A stretch of 64,000 nt of DNA from Aerococcus urinaeequi. GTDB taxonomy: Bacteria; Bacillota; Bacilli; Lactobacillales; Aerococcaceae. The notes below the pieces were generated by a model, which ran no database searches, was not told where the DNA came from, and saw only the letters and a program-made list of their open reading frames with translations. The first letter of the stretch is position 1; every line of letters begins with the position of its first letter. Below are positions 29,904 to 39,002 of this stretch, piece by piece. The position numbers and the translations under genes were made by a program. The stretch covers positions 992,001 to 1,056,000 of the forward strand of contig NZ_CP014162.1 of assembly GCF_001543205.1 (NCBI RefSeq), in the 5' to 3' direction.

Positions 29904-30284
29904 TTAATTTGTTGTAATTTCGACCAGATTGCCCTCTGGGTCTTGGACTACAGATTCATAGTAACCATCACCGGTTGTTCGTGGACCAGATAAAAGTGGG
30001 AACCCATCAGCGACTAATTGGGCTGTTTTTGCGTCTACAGCCTCTTTATCACCTACTGCTAGGGCAATGTGTCCGTAACCTAAAGCATCGGCAATACGGG
30101 GGCTTAAATGCTTTTTATTCGTTAATTCTAGTCGACTGCCCTCATCAAAGTTTAAAAAGTATGATGAAAAACGCGTTTTAGGATTGTGGTAGCGGTCACC
30201 TGCCTTGGCTTCAAAGTATTTTTCATAAAATGCTTTGACAAGTTCTAAGTCAGTCACCCATAAAGCAACGTGTTCAATTTTCAT
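29904..30284 (-). CDS. VOC-fold (glyoxalase/bleomycin resistance-like) protein
   Basis: A 126-residue vicinal-oxygen-chelate protein: MKIEHVALWVTDLELVKAFYEKYF at the start, GYGHIALAVGDKEAVD in the middle and YYESVVQDPEGNLVEI at the end. Conserved His and Glu positions (H5, E49 region, H76 region, E122 region) match the metal-binding pattern of small VOC enzymes such as glyoxalase I relatives. The substrate cannot be assigned. AAAGGAG precedes the ATG. It appears monocistronic. Confidence 0.8.
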   Translation of the reverse strand: MKIEHVALWVTDLELVKAFYEKYFEAKAGDRYHNPKTRFSSYFLNFDEGSRLELTNKKHLSPRIADALGYGHIALAVGDKEAVDAKTAQLVADGFPLLSGPRTTGDGYYESVVQDPEGNLVEITTN

Positions 30285-30337
30285 ATATAAACTCCTTTAG
30301 TGTGTAATTTAGAATACGCTTACACATTATATGATAA

Positions 30338-30378
30338 AGCAAAACGAGCTGTGACACTAGTCACAACTCGTTTTTAGG
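30338..30378 (-). terminator. Terminator after the iron-type dehydrogenase gene
   Basis: AACGAG-C-TGTGAC and GTCACA-A-CTCGTT form a long stem with a four-base loop. T-runs occur on both sides, so it may work in both directions; its position suits the - strand dehydrogenase gene. Confidence 0.7.
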
Positions 30379-30442
30379 AGAATTCCTATGTTAAGTATGT
30401 TGATTACTTGTTTAATCTCATGTTCTAAGGAGGAAAATCTGA

Positions 30443-31510
30443 TTAGTCTAAAGCTTCAACATCTCTAATTGCTTGTTCAAATTTTTCACGGGTAATGGTA
30501 TATGGAGAGAATGTTAAATCGTCCATAGTCATCGCTTTATCAACTAATTTGTCGATATCTTCTTGCGTTGTTACCCCTTGAGCTGCCAATTTAGTTGGCA
30601 ATTTAATTGATTCCATGAATGCTTTCATGCGATCACGGTATTCAAATTGTTGGTCCATTGTTAGTAATAACAAGATACCATATGATACTACCTCACCGTG
30701 TAAGTGTTCATGAGCTTGTGGCAGAACAGTATAGCCATAGTAGTAGGCATGTGCCATATTTGAGTTGATGTCATTTTCCACTAATACAGACGCATAAGCT
30801 GATGCACCAATAATTTCAAGAACAACATCTTCTAAAGCCTGGTTTGCTTCTTGGTTACGTACAGCTTCTAAAGCTTCAGCACCAACAGCCATCAATTTAT
30901 CATTCGTACCTTTGACAATATTTACACCTAAACGATTTTCAAAGCTTAGGTCTCTGCCACGTGAAGAAAAACTAGTCTCTACTTCTTTAGACATACAATC
31001 ACCAATACCAGCCCATAAGTATTCAACAGGCGCCTCAGCGATGATTTGTGTATCGATGAAGGTATGGTCAGCTGGTGCTTTACGATAAGCTAAACCAGCC
31101 ATCTCATGGTTATCATGGTACATAACACATACTGACGAAGTTGGCGCTGAAACTGAAGCTAGAGTTGGGAAAGTGAATAATGGTTTGTCTAAGTCACGAG
31201 CTACTACCTTAATTGTATCAATCGCGCGTCCCCCACCAACTGCAAAGATCATATCCGCATCTTGCACTTCTTTGATAGCTTTCATTTTCTCAACATTGGT
31301 ATATGAAGCTTCCTTACCGTAGACTTGTACGGTTGCCACTTCTAATGATGATTTTTCTAGGGCAGCAGTTAAACGTTCCTTACTGGCTGCCAAGGCTTTT
31401 TCACCACCTAGAATCGCGACGGTTGTACCAAATTGACTACAATATTCATCAATTGCATCAAAGGCATCAACACCAATTGTTAAATTTGGTAGGTTTACTG
31501 ATAGAGACAT
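30443..31510 (-). CDS. Iron-containing alcohol dehydrogenase family protein, 2-oxoacid reductase-like (HcxA/YbdH type)
   Basis: About 355 residues with the glycerol-dehydrogenase-like fold: nucleotide site DMIFAVGGGRAIDTIK, threonine loop FPTLASVSAPTSSVCVMY, and metal-binding residues in WAGIGDCMSKEVET and QAHEHLHGEVVSYG. It most resembles the E. coli YbdH/HcxA group, which reduces 2-oxoacids to hydroxyacids, rather than true glycerol dehydrogenase. It lies just downstream of ilvE in the same direction, so branched-chain oxoacids are plausible substrates; that is inference. The start is ATG 31510 with AAGGAAG upstream; an earlier in-frame ATG (31543) has no ribosome binding site. Confidence 0.75.
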   Translation of the reverse strand: MSLSVNLPNLTIGVDAFDAIDEYCSQFGTTVAILGGEKALAASKERLTAALEKSSLEVATVQVYGKEASYTNVEKMKAIKEVQDADMIFAVGGGRAIDTIKVVARDLDKPLFTFPTLASVSAPTSSVCVMYHDNHEMAGLAYRKAPADHTFIDTQIIAEAPVEYLWAGIGDCMSKEVETSFSSRGRDLSFENRLGVNIVKGTNDKLMAVGAEALEAVRNQEANQALEDVVLEIIGASAYASVLVENDINSNMAHAYYYGYTVLPQAHEHLHGEVVSYGILLLLTMDQQFEYRDRMKAFMESIKLPTKLAAQGVTTQEDIDKLVDKAMTMDDLTFSPYTITREKFEQAIRDVEALD

Positions 31511-31587
31511 ATTTATCTTCCTTCTTTCTTCATAATCATCCATTTAAACTAATTTATGCTTGGTTTAAAAGGCATTTGGTAAAATGA

Positions 31588-32622
31588 TTAATCTTCATCA
31601 ACGTCTACAATCCATCCTTCAGGTGCTTCTAACTCACCAAATTGGATACCCGTTAATTCTTTGTATAATTTTTGTGATACTGGACCAACCTCAGTTTCTG
31701 AGAAGAATACGTGACGGTTGTCTTTGTATGTTACAGAACCAGCTGGAGAGATAACAGCCGCGTTACCCATAGCCCCTGCTTCAGAATATTTGTCAAAGTC
31801 ATCTACTTTAATATCGCCCTCTTCAACTTCTAAGCCCAAACGATGTTCCGCTAACCATAACAATGATTTTTTAGTGATTGAAGGTAATACTGTGTCTGAT
31901 TTAGGTGTTACAAATTTGTTTGTATCTTTCTCGATAGCAAAGAAGTTTGCTGATGAGAATTCATCTACTTTAGTATGTGTTGCTGGGTCTAAGTATAATA
32001 CGTCATCGTAACCAGATTCTTGGATACGTTTAGCTGTTGCTAATGTTGATGCGTAGTTAGCTGTTGCTTTGATGTTACCAGTACCATCAGCTGCTACACG
32101 GTCATGTTCGTGGTCGATGATGTAGTTATGTGGTGCTAATCCACCTTTATATAAAGGACCAACTGGTGTTACGTAGATTGTAAATAAGTATTCTTCAGCT
32201 GCTGATACTTGTACGTGGTCACCGATACCTAATAACATAGGACGGATGAACATTGCAGCACCGTTGTGGCCATATGGTGGCACATAGTCACGGTTAGCTT
32301 TAATAACTTCCTTACAGGCACGGACAAATTCTTCAACTGGTACTTCTGGCATCGCCATACGACGAGCACCACGGTTTAAACGTTCACCAAATTCATCTGG
32401 ACGGAATAAAACGATCTTGCCATCTTTTGTACCATAAGCTTTATTACCTTCGAATACCCCTTGGCCGTAGTTGACGATTGGAGCAGCTTCACGAATTGGT
32501 AATTGAGGATCTGTTTCTAATCCGGCTTTATACCATTCGCCATCTTTCCAGTATGCACGCCAGCGGTATGGTACTTCCGTATAAGAAAAATCTAATTCAT
32601 CCCAGTTTAATTTGTCAGTCAT
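31588..32622 (-). CDS. ilvE: Branched-chain amino acid aminotransferase
   Basis: A PLP enzyme interconverting Val, Leu and Ile with their 2-oxoacids. 344 residues of the longer, eukaryote-like BCAT subgroup: NYGQGVFEGNKAYGTKDGKIVLFRPDE, then GNIKATANYASTL containing the PLP Lys, and EFSSANFFAI. The start is ATG 32622, nine bases after AAAGGAG; the TTG three codons earlier touches the ribosome binding site. It is preceded by a leader peptide and hairpins that suggest attenuation, and followed after 77 bases by the 2-oxoacid reductase-like gene. Confidence 0.94.
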   Translation of the reverse strand: MTDKLNWDELDFSYTEVPYRWRAYWKDGEWYKAGLETDPQLPIREAAPIVNYGQGVFEGNKAYGTKDGKIVLFRPDEFGERLNRGARRMAMPEVPVEEFVRACKEVIKANRDYVPPYGHNGAAMFIRPMLLGIGDHVQVSAAEEYLFTIYVTPVGPLYKGGLAPHNYIIDHEHDRVAADGTGNIKATANYASTLATAKRIQESGYDDVLYLDPATHTKVDEFSSANFFAIEKDTNKFVTPKSDTVLPSITKKSLLWLAEHRLGLEVEEGDIKVDDFDKYSEAGAMGNAAVISPAGSVTYKDNRHVFFSETEVGPVSQKLYKELTGIQFGELEAPEGWIVDVDED

Positions 32623-32680
32623 ATTGAGCAACTCCTTTAAGTTTAATTTCTAAGTAACAATATCAGCAATTTATTAGCAA

Positions 32681-32713
32681 AAGAAAAGGCCCCCCACGCG
32701 CTGGTGGGAGGCC
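32681..32713 (-). terminator. Terminator inside the ilvE leader
   Basis: On the - strand GGCCTCCCAC (32713-32704) pairs with GTGGGGGGCC (32697-32688) around a six-base loop, with one G-U pair, then TTTTCTTTT. It lies between the leader peptide and ilvE, so it would be an attenuator. Confidence 0.8.
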
Positions 32714-32775
32714 TAAGTCCCATTCAGCGTTAACAAGCACGAATAGGACTTACGATTTGTTATTAGTGAAACTCA

Positions 32776-32832
32776 CTAATTCGTAAAGTCCTGTTTATTA
32801 ATAATAATGACCACTTGTGCTGTCTTTTTCAT
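32776..32832 (-). CDS. ilvE leader peptide MKKTAQVVIIINKQDFTN
   Basis: An 18-codon frame starting at ATG 32832 with AGAGG seven bases upstream. It contains the run Val-Val-Ile-Ile-Ile (GTG GTC ATT ATT ATT), the products and substrates of the downstream enzyme. It lies about 25 bases after a strong promoter and ends inside the first of two competing hairpins. Such peptides act as starvation sensors: ribosomes stall on the codons of the scarce amino acid. Composition, placement and ribosome binding site make a real gene likely. Confidence 0.72.
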   Translation of the reverse strand: MKKTAQVVIIINKQDFTN

Positions 32833-32865
32833 GAGACTACCTCTTTCGTTTTCTAATGTGAATTT

Positions 32866-32894
32866 AATATAACGCAAAATCATAATGATTGCAA
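32866..32894 (-). promoter_or_regulatory. Promoter of the ilvE leader
   Basis: On the - strand TTGCAA (32894-32889) and TATATT (32871-32866) are 17 bases apart. Confidence 0.7.
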
Positions 32895-32947
32895 TAGGTA
32901 AAATGAAAAAAATCTAATAAATATGAGGATAAATTAAAATTATCTAA

Positions 32948-32981
32948 TAAAAAGGCGTATATGGCCACGCCACATACGCCT
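32948..32981 (-). terminator. Intrinsic terminator after oppA
   Basis: On the - strand AGGCGTAT (32981-32974) pairs with ATACGCCT (32960-32953) and is followed by TTTTTATT. It closes the opp operon before the ilvE promoter. Confidence 0.82.
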
Positions 32982-33024
32982 AATCACTATCTAAAAATGG
33001 TTGTAATATCTAGTTTAAATCACT

Positions 33025-34827
33025 TTATTCTGATACTGGTGCATCAGCTGTTACTTCAACTGTGTGCCATCCAAAGTCATCCGCTGGGTTATTAGCATAG
33101 TCAAAGTGTTTTACGCGGTTGTTAACAGGCATAACTTCTTGACGGAATAATGTTGGAATAACTGGTGCTTCTTCAGAGAAGTATTTTTGCCATTCAACAA
33201 AGGTGTTACGTTGGAATTCTTCGTCAAAAGCTTCTGCACTTGTAAAGTCAGCCATGAATTGGTCATTTTCTTCAGTCGCCCAACGCGTAAAGTTAAAGGC
33301 AGAATTACGCGCGTATAAGCCATTTGGCGCAGGATCACTACCAGTACCCCAAGCTGCTTGATAGATATCGATATTTTCATCATCTGCTTCAATACGGTCA
33401 TAGAAACTGTTGAATTCTAGTAAACGACCATCTGTTAATTGAACATCCAAACCAACTTCTTTCCAAGCTTGGATATAGTATTGTGCAATTGGCTCAGCCG
33501 TTTCTCCACCTTCCATTGAGGCAAAGTTAATTTGTAATGGTTCACCATCTGAATCTTCACGAATACCGTCGTTATCAGTATCTACATAGCCAGCATCGTC
33601 TAATAATTGGTTGGCTTTATCTGCATCATAGTAGTAACCAGGTACTTCTTCGGTTGTTGCACCAAAACTACCAAATACTGGTGGGATAACAGTGTTGGCA
33701 TTTGAACGTAAGCCGTTGTAGAAACGTTGTGCTACAGCGTCGTTATCAATGGCATATCCCATAGCTTGACGAAGGGATTTATCCGCCATTTTGGCATCTT
33801 CATCATAAACAACTTCACCGGCTTCAGCGTCCCATTTACCCAACTTAAATCCAATATATGTATAAGATAATTCTTCACGACCTAGTAATGTATAGCCAGG
33901 CAGTTCAGCGTAACTTGCATATAAATCAGTTGGCATACTTAAAGCTACGTCATAAGTACCATTTTCTAAGGCAGGGACAATTGAACTTGAAGGCACTACT
34001 TCAACGACAACGTTGTCTAATTGAGGTTCACCTTGCCAGTAATATTCATTGGCTTCGTATTCAACTGACTCACCTGGTGTTACTTTGGTAATACGGAAAG
34101 GACCGTCTCCAACTGGTGTAGATCGGATTTTCTCAGATGAAGCTAATTCAGCTACTGGAACGTCTTCTAAATAGTGTTTAGGCATTGCGTATGACCAAAC
34201 ACCCCCACCTGCTTGAAGCATTGAAGGACTTACTTCTTGGAATTCGATTTCAACAGTGACATCATCGACTTGCGTGATACCAGAAATCGTATCAGCTTCC
34301 CCACTGTGGTATTCTTCCATACCGACTACGTTTTGGAAGGTACCATCATAACGAATACCAGTATAATCAGGGTGACCAATGACTTCATAAGAGTAAATCA
34401 CATCTTCGGCAGTTAATGGTTCACCATCAGACCATTTCAAGCCTTCTTTTAAGGTAATTGTTGCTTTATTATTTTCTTGATCTAATGCCAATGTGGCTTT
34501 ACCGGAGTCGTCAATTTGGAAGTCATCGTCAGTGCCAAATAATGACTCGAAACCAAACTCCATAATTTTTGCATCATAAGCATCTTCATAAAACTCCCAA
34601 GAGAAAATACCTTGGAAAGGTGAGTCCGTTACTAAACCAACTTGTAAAGTACCACCATCAATTGCATCACCCTCGTTATCGACTGTAGTCGCTAGTTCAG
34701 GTGCAACTACCTCACCACTTTCACTACTAGAAGATGACTCTGCAGTTTCACTATCACTGTTACCACACGCCACTAAAGCCAAGCTGGCTGCAGCTGTTAA
34801 ACCCAATAACTTATACCATTTCTTCAT
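33025..34827 (-). CDS. oppA: Oligopeptide ABC transporter substrate-binding lipoprotein
   Basis: A 600-residue solute-binding protein of the peptide/nickel family (SBP_bac_5). The signal peptide ends in LALVAC with lipidated Cys at residue 21, then an acidic Ser/Glu linker. Core motifs include LKEGLKWSDGEPLTAEDVIYSYE and the C-terminal LYARNSAFNFTRW region. It captures oligopeptides for OppBC import, driven by OppD and OppF. Last gene of oppD-oppF-oppB-oppC-oppA, with its own terminator. Preceded by AGGAGG. Substrate range cannot be predicted from sequence. Confidence 0.93.
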   Translation of the reverse strand: MKKWYKLLGLTAAASLALVACGNSDSETAESSSSSESGEVVAPELATTVDNEGDAIDGGTLQVGLVTDSPFQGIFSWEFYEDAYDAKIMEFGFESLFGTDDDFQIDDSGKATLALDQENNKATITLKEGLKWSDGEPLTAEDVIYSYEVIGHPDYTGIRYDGTFQNVVGMEEYHSGEADTISGITQVDDVTVEIEFQEVSPSMLQAGGGVWSYAMPKHYLEDVPVAELASSEKIRSTPVGDGPFRITKVTPGESVEYEANEYYWQGEPQLDNVVVEVVPSSSIVPALENGTYDVALSMPTDLYASYAELPGYTLLGREELSYTYIGFKLGKWDAEAGEVVYDEDAKMADKSLRQAMGYAIDNDAVAQRFYNGLRSNANTVIPPVFGSFGATTEEVPGYYYDADKANQLLDDAGYVDTDNDGIREDSDGEPLQINFASMEGGETAEPIAQYYIQAWKEVGLDVQLTDGRLLEFNSFYDRIEADDENIDIYQAAWGTGSDPAPNGLYARNSAFNFTRWATEENDQFMADFTSAEAFDEEFQRNTFVEWQKYFSEEAPVIPTLFRQEVMPVNNRVKHFDYANNPADDFGWHTVEVTADAPVSE

Positions 34828-34877
34828 ACACTTTCCTCCTAAACTAAATTGTGATGTTGTAATTTTTAAAAATATAA

Positions 34878-35795
34878 TTACCCTAAACGTTGTTTTGCAT
34901 CTGCAGATCGTTTTAATGCTTGACCCACATAGTTAATGCAAAGCATCAATACTAAAATCAGTAGTGATGCAGGTAGCCATACCCAAGTCTTATTTTCCAG
35001 AATATCTGGTGACTGAGCGTAGCTGACCAATGTCCCTAAACTAGGTGTGGAAGTAGGTAACCCAAATCCTAAATAACTTAACCCAGTTTCAATACCGATA
35101 TTTGCGGCAAAGTTCAAAGTGACATTTACGATGATCAGAGAGCTTAAATTCGGGAGAATTTCCCTAAATAATATCTTGTAAGTTGGTGTCCCCATCGTTC
35201 TTGATGCTGAGATATAATCTCTTCGACTCTCAGATAAGGCTTTACTACGGATTAACCGCGCTTGCCCTACCCAATAGAAGGCACTCATGATGAGGATGAA
35301 TGTCCACACATTATAGTCTGAAACCAGTGTGATAAATACGATGATCAACATGGTGGTTGGAAGTAACATGATAAAATCAATGATCCGCATCAAGAAATTA
35401 TCAATAATACCACCATAGTAACCAGCAACCAAGCCAACCGTGATTCCAACGATACTGGTCAGTGCCGTAATAGTAAAACCAATCGTAATGGAGTTTCTAG
35501 CACCTATAATGAGTTGGCCAAAAATAGAACGACCACCGGAATCAGTTCCTAAGATAAAATCATCATTAGGTGGCATATAGGAATCTAATAGAGAAATTCG
35601 CAATACTTCATCTTGGTCGATGACAATTGCCCCAATGAATACCCCAAGAATAATAAGAATAAAGAAGATTATGCTAAATAGTGCTAGTTTATCTTTTAAA
35701 AATTCACGCCAAATTACGCGCAAACCAGTTGGCGGTGCACTAGCTAATTCTTGTGCAATCGCATCTTGGTCAGTTGTTTTTTTATAATTTTCCAT
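34878..35795 (-). CDS. oppC: Oligopeptide ABC transporter permease OppC
   Basis: A 305-residue inner-membrane permease. It has the OppC N-terminal domain (WREFLKDKLALFSIIFFILIIL), then the binding-protein-dependent transport domain with the EAA-loop equivalent SASRTMGTPTYKILFREILPN, which docks onto the ATPases. About six membrane helices. It pairs with OppB. The start follows GGAAGGGGTGATGACGA. The gene is 17 bases downstream of oppB. Confidence 0.93.
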   Translation of the reverse strand: MENYKKTTDQDAIAQELASAPPTGLRVIWREFLKDKLALFSIIFFILIILGVFIGAIVIDQDEVLRISLLDSYMPPNDDFILGTDSGGRSIFGQLIIGARNSITIGFTITALTSIVGITVGLVAGYYGGIIDNFLMRIIDFIMLLPTTMLIIVFITLVSDYNVWTFILIMSAFYWVGQARLIRSKALSESRRDYISASRTMGTPTYKILFREILPNLSSLIIVNVTLNFAANIGIETGLSYLGFGLPTSTPSLGTLVSYAQSPDILENKTWVWLPASLLILVLMLCINYVGQALKRSADAKQRLG

Positions 35796-35812
35796 TCGTC
35801 ATCACCCCTTCC

Positions 35813-36775
35813 CTAATCAATCCGAATACGAGGATCTACAATCGTCATAATAATGTCAGAAAGTAGCGTACCTAGAATTGTTGAGATACCAAATATCAAT
35901 ACCAGGGCAGTAATGACCGAATAGTCACGACTATAAATCGATTGAATGAAGAGTTGACCCATACCAGGATAAGCGAAGATTTGTTCAATAAATACTGAAC
36001 CCCCGATTAAACCCGTAATTTCATAACCAAATGTTGAAGCCACTGGTAATAGCGAGTTTCTAAAAATGTGACGGTTGTACACCACATTCTCAGGTACCCC
36101 TTTAGACCGAGCCGTCTTCACATAGTCTTGCTGTTTTGCATCAATTACCTCACTCCGCAAATACTGGATGATTCCTGTTGTACTAAGCAAGGCGAAGGTA
36201 ATTGCTGGTAGTAACATATGGTAGAATCGGTCCCAATAATAAGCAGGTGTGCCAGCACTTAATCCAGTAGATACCGACCCATTTGTTGGGAACCACTGCA
36301 ACTCATACCCGAACAGCCAAACCATTAGTAAGGCAAGTACGAAAGTTGGAATTGCGTAGGAAATGAAGTTGTATAATACGACCCCTTTGTCAAAAGAAGT
36401 ATTATTATAACGACCTGATAAAATCCCAAGTGGTAAGGCTATTAAGTAGGTAAAAATCAAAGTGAGCAGTGACAGGAAGATCGTGTTAACCGCTCGTCCA
36501 CCAATTAAAGTGGATACTGGCAATTTATAGGTATAAGACATCCCAAAGTCACCCTGGAAGGCATTCTTCAACCAATTAAAATACTGGACGATAATCGGTT
36601 CATTCAAACCAGCCCGTTCACGCAAGGCTTCAATCGTTGAAGGATCAGTTTCTGGTGTGATAAGCCCTGTAAAAGGGTCACCAGGCATCAATCTAGCTAC
36701 CGCGAATACTAAGATACTCAAAATTAAAATTTGCGGGAGCATCAGCAGAACTCTTCTAAATATTGTCTTCCACAT
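35813..36775 (-). CDS. oppB: Oligopeptide ABC transporter permease OppB
   Basis: A 320-residue permease beginning MWKTIFRRVLLMLPQILILSILVFAVARLMPGDPF, the typical OppB/DppB start. The EAA-like coupling loop is VKTARSKGVPENVVYNRHIFRNSLLP. About six membrane helices are visible. It ends in SDIIMTIVDPRIRID, a common OppB ending. It begins one base after the oppF stop, indicating coupled translation. Confidence 0.94.
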   Translation of the reverse strand: MWKTIFRRVLLMLPQILILSILVFAVARLMPGDPFTGLITPETDPSTIEALRERAGLNEPIIVQYFNWLKNAFQGDFGMSYTYKLPVSTLIGGRAVNTIFLSLLTLIFTYLIALPLGILSGRYNNTSFDKGVVLYNFISYAIPTFVLALLMVWLFGYELQWFPTNGSVSTGLSAGTPAYYWDRFYHMLLPAITFALLSTTGIIQYLRSEVIDAKQQDYVKTARSKGVPENVVYNRHIFRNSLLPVASTFGYEITGLIGGSVFIEQIFAYPGMGQLFIQSIYSRDYSVITALVLIFGISTILGTLLSDIIMTIVDPRIRID

Positions 36776-36776
36776 A

Positions 36777-37733
36777 TTAATTGCCCCCTTTCAATGATTG
36801 ATCAAAGGCAACATCATGATTGTCTGAGAATGGATATAGATCATAAACACGATTATTTTCATCATAATAAATGTTAGACGTCTTTTGATACTCAGCATCA
36901 ATTTGCTGACGTCGTGCTTTAATCTCAGCACGTTTATTCGGATCCATTTCAGGAATTGCAGCCAATAACCGTTTGGTATAAATATGTTGCGGGTTATTGA
37001 AAATTTCTTTATTGGAACCACGCTCAACAAATCGTCCTTTATGCATAATGGCAATTTCATCTGCCATGTGTTCCACAACCCCTAAGTCATGGGAAATGAA
37101 CAAGTAACTCAAGTTATATTCACTTTGAATTTGCTTCATAAAGTTTAAAACCTGCGCTTGAACCGATAAATCCAAGGCTGAAGTAGGTTCATCGGCAATA
37201 ATCAGTTTAGGGTTACTGGCTACAGCCCGCGCAACCCCTAAACGTTGCCGTTGACCACCCGAGAATTCATGCGGATACTTATAGATTGTATCTTCATTCA
37301 AACCAACAATCTCTAACAGCTCGATTACCCGATGCTTCACTTCTTTTTCGGAATATTGATAATAATTGCGAATTGGTTCAGCGATCACATCTAAAATCCG
37401 TTTCTTCGGATTTAAGGACATAGTCGAATCTTGAAAGATCATCTGAACATTACGGTTATACTCGCCATATTTACCAGACCGCTTCCGCGCTTTATTGGTG
37501 ACATCGGTTCCTTCATATAAAATCTGTCCAGCAGTCGCCTTCTCCAAACCGATAATGGCACGGCCGATAGTCGTCTTGCCAGAACCCGATTCACCAACTA
37601 GGCCGTAAGTTTTACCACTTTCAATTTCTAAATCAACACCATCCACGGCAAATACATTGTCCTGTACCGTATTAAAGAATCCGCCGCGTATAGGATAATG
37701 TACTTTCAAATCTTTTACTTCAATAAATCCCAT
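36777..37733 (-). CDS. oppF: Oligopeptide ABC transporter ATP-binding protein OppF
   Basis: A 318-residue ATPase subunit. Walker A GESGSGKTT, signature SGGQRQRLGVARA, Walker B LIIADEPTSALD and switch His in FISHDLGVVEHMAD are all intact. The C-terminal oligopeptide-type extension lacks the Cys cluster seen in OppD. Its start codon overlaps the oppD stop by one base. It powers peptide import with OppD. Confidence 0.94.
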   Translation of the reverse strand: MGFIEVKDLKVHYPIRGGFFNTVQDNVFAVDGVDLEIESGKTYGLVGESGSGKTTIGRAIIGLEKATAGQILYEGTDVTNKARKRSGKYGEYNRNVQMIFQDSTMSLNPKKRILDVIAEPIRNYYQYSEKEVKHRVIELLEIVGLNEDTIYKYPHEFSGGQRQRLGVARAVASNPKLIIADEPTSALDLSVQAQVLNFMKQIQSEYNLSYLFISHDLGVVEHMADEIAIMHKGRFVERGSNKEIFNNPQHIYTKRLLAAIPEMDPNKRAEIKARRQQIDAEYQKTSNIYYDENNRVYDLYPFSDNHDVAFDQSLKGGN

Positions 37734-38764
37734 TACTCGACCCCTTCCTTCAAGTCCGCAACATCCGCTTCCTCAGGGAAATGGAAATGCTGCCAACAAG
37801 TACATTTCACGAAATGATTTGGGGCCAGCTCATGCATGGTCGGATTTTCTTCATGCTCACTATCATCAATCCATGGAATACGACTAGCAAAACGGCAACC
37901 CCTTCTTGGCAGGTTTTGCAGTGAAGGCACAGTCCCTTGAATAACATGAAGTTCATCTTCCTCATTCTCAAGCTCGTGTGGCACTGAATTCAGTAGTGAT
38001 CGCGTATAAGGATGTTTTGGATTATTAAATAGTTCAAACACATCAGCAATTTCAACTACCTCACCGGCATACATCACGGCTACCTTATCTGCCGTTTGTG
38101 CAACTACCCCTAAATCATGGGTAATTAATAGGATGCCAGATCCCGTTTCATCTTGAATATCATTCATCAAATCTAAGATTTGCGCCTGCACAGTCACATC
38201 TAAGGCAGTAGTCGGCTCATCAGCAATAATAATGGCTGGCTTGTTTGCTAAAGCAATTGCAATCACCACACGTTGGCGCATACCACCAGATAATTCATGC
38301 GGATATTGTTTCATCACACGTTTTGGATGAGGGATTTGAACCTGTGTTAATAGTTCCTCCACCCTCGCAAGACGTTGAGATTTGGATAAACCAGAATGAT
38401 ACAATAAAGTTTCTTCAATTTGATCTTGTATTGTCATCAAGGGGTTTAAAGAACCTAAAGGATCCTGGAAAATCATCCCAATATCATTTCCCCTAATTTT
38501 GTTAAACTGCGCTTCACTATTTTCTAAAAGATTATTCCCTCTATAGAGAATTTCTCCTTGGATTTGCGTATTATTTCGATTATGTAAACCAACAATCGAG
38601 GTAGCTAAAGTACTTTTACCAGACCCTGACTCCCCTACAATGGCAAGGACTTCATTCTCATTCAAAGTCAAAGTAACATCATCGACAGCATTAAAGTACT
38701 CATCGCCAAAACGAAATCCTGTATGTAAATGATTAATTTCTAATAATACCTGGTTAGAGGACAT
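37733..38764 (-). CDS. oppD: Oligopeptide ABC transporter ATP-binding protein OppD
   Basis: A 343-residue ATPase. Walker [10 protein letters not shown], signature [13 protein letters not shown], Walker [13 protein letters not shown]. The C-terminal oligopeptide domain carries several Cys ([18 protein letters not shown]) that in relatives bind an iron-sulfur cluster. First gene of the operon. AAAGGAG precedes the ATG. The promoter has TTGAAA, 17 bases, TAAAGT about 75 bases upstream. Confidence 0.94.
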   Translation of the reverse strand: MSSNQVLLEINHLHTGFRFGDEYFNAVDDVTLTLNENEVLAIVGESGSGKSTLATSIVGLHNRNNTQIQGEILYRGNNLLENSEAQFNKIRGNDIGMIFQDPLGSLNPLMTIQDQIEETLLYHSGLSKSQRLARVEELLTQVQIPHPKRVMKQYPHELSGGMRQRVVIAIALANKPAIIIADEPTTALDVTVQAQILDLMNDIQDETGSGILLITHDLGVVAQTADKVAVMYAGEVVEIADVFELFNNPKHPYTRSLLNSVPHELENEEDELHVIQGTVPSLQNLPRRGCRFASRIPWIDDSEHEENPTMHELAPNHFVKCTCWQHFHFPEEADVADLKEGVE

Positions 38765-38836
38765 GGTTTCAGCTCCTTTAAAAATGATATTTCAATAAAT
38801 TTTATAATTTGATTCTAATCATTTAGATTTTAAGAT

Positions 38837-38865
38837 ACTTTACATGAACTAGAATAAAATTTCAA
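38837..38865 (-). promoter_or_regulatory. Promoter of the oppDFBCA operon
   Basis: On the - strand TTGAAA (38865-38860) and TAAAGT (38842-38837) are separated by 17 bases. Confidence 0.65.
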
Positions 38866-39002
38866 GAAAAAATAGCATTTTGTTCATAATTTATTAATAT
38901 TTCTATTAATCGTTTTTAATACTATCTCTTATTGTTTTAATAATAGGAAGAGAGATGAATTAAGCCTCTTGAAAATCATAATCAAAATAGGAAACATGTG
39001 TT

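Larger units (their letters stand above)
32623..32858 (-). promoter_or_regulatory. ilvE leader with competing hairpins (putative ribosome-mediated attenuator)
   Basis: In the - strand transcript four elements follow the leader peptide. Segment 1 (32791-32781) pairs with segment 2 (32755-32746), continued by an inner stem (32780-32773 with 32769-32762). Segment 2 (32751-32741) can instead pair with segment 3 (32725-32715), 11 bp. The GC-rich terminator follows at 32713-32688. Segments 1:2 and 2:3 are mutually exclusive. Segment 3 can also pair with the terminator's first arm (TGGGA with TCCCA). No T-box sequence is present. The exact switch is unresolved. Confidence 0.7.

Noticed and set aside
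32681-32832. T-box riboswitch ahead of ilvE
   Set aside because: No T-box (AGGGTGGNACCGCG-like) sequence is present; the leader peptide arrangement explains the region better.
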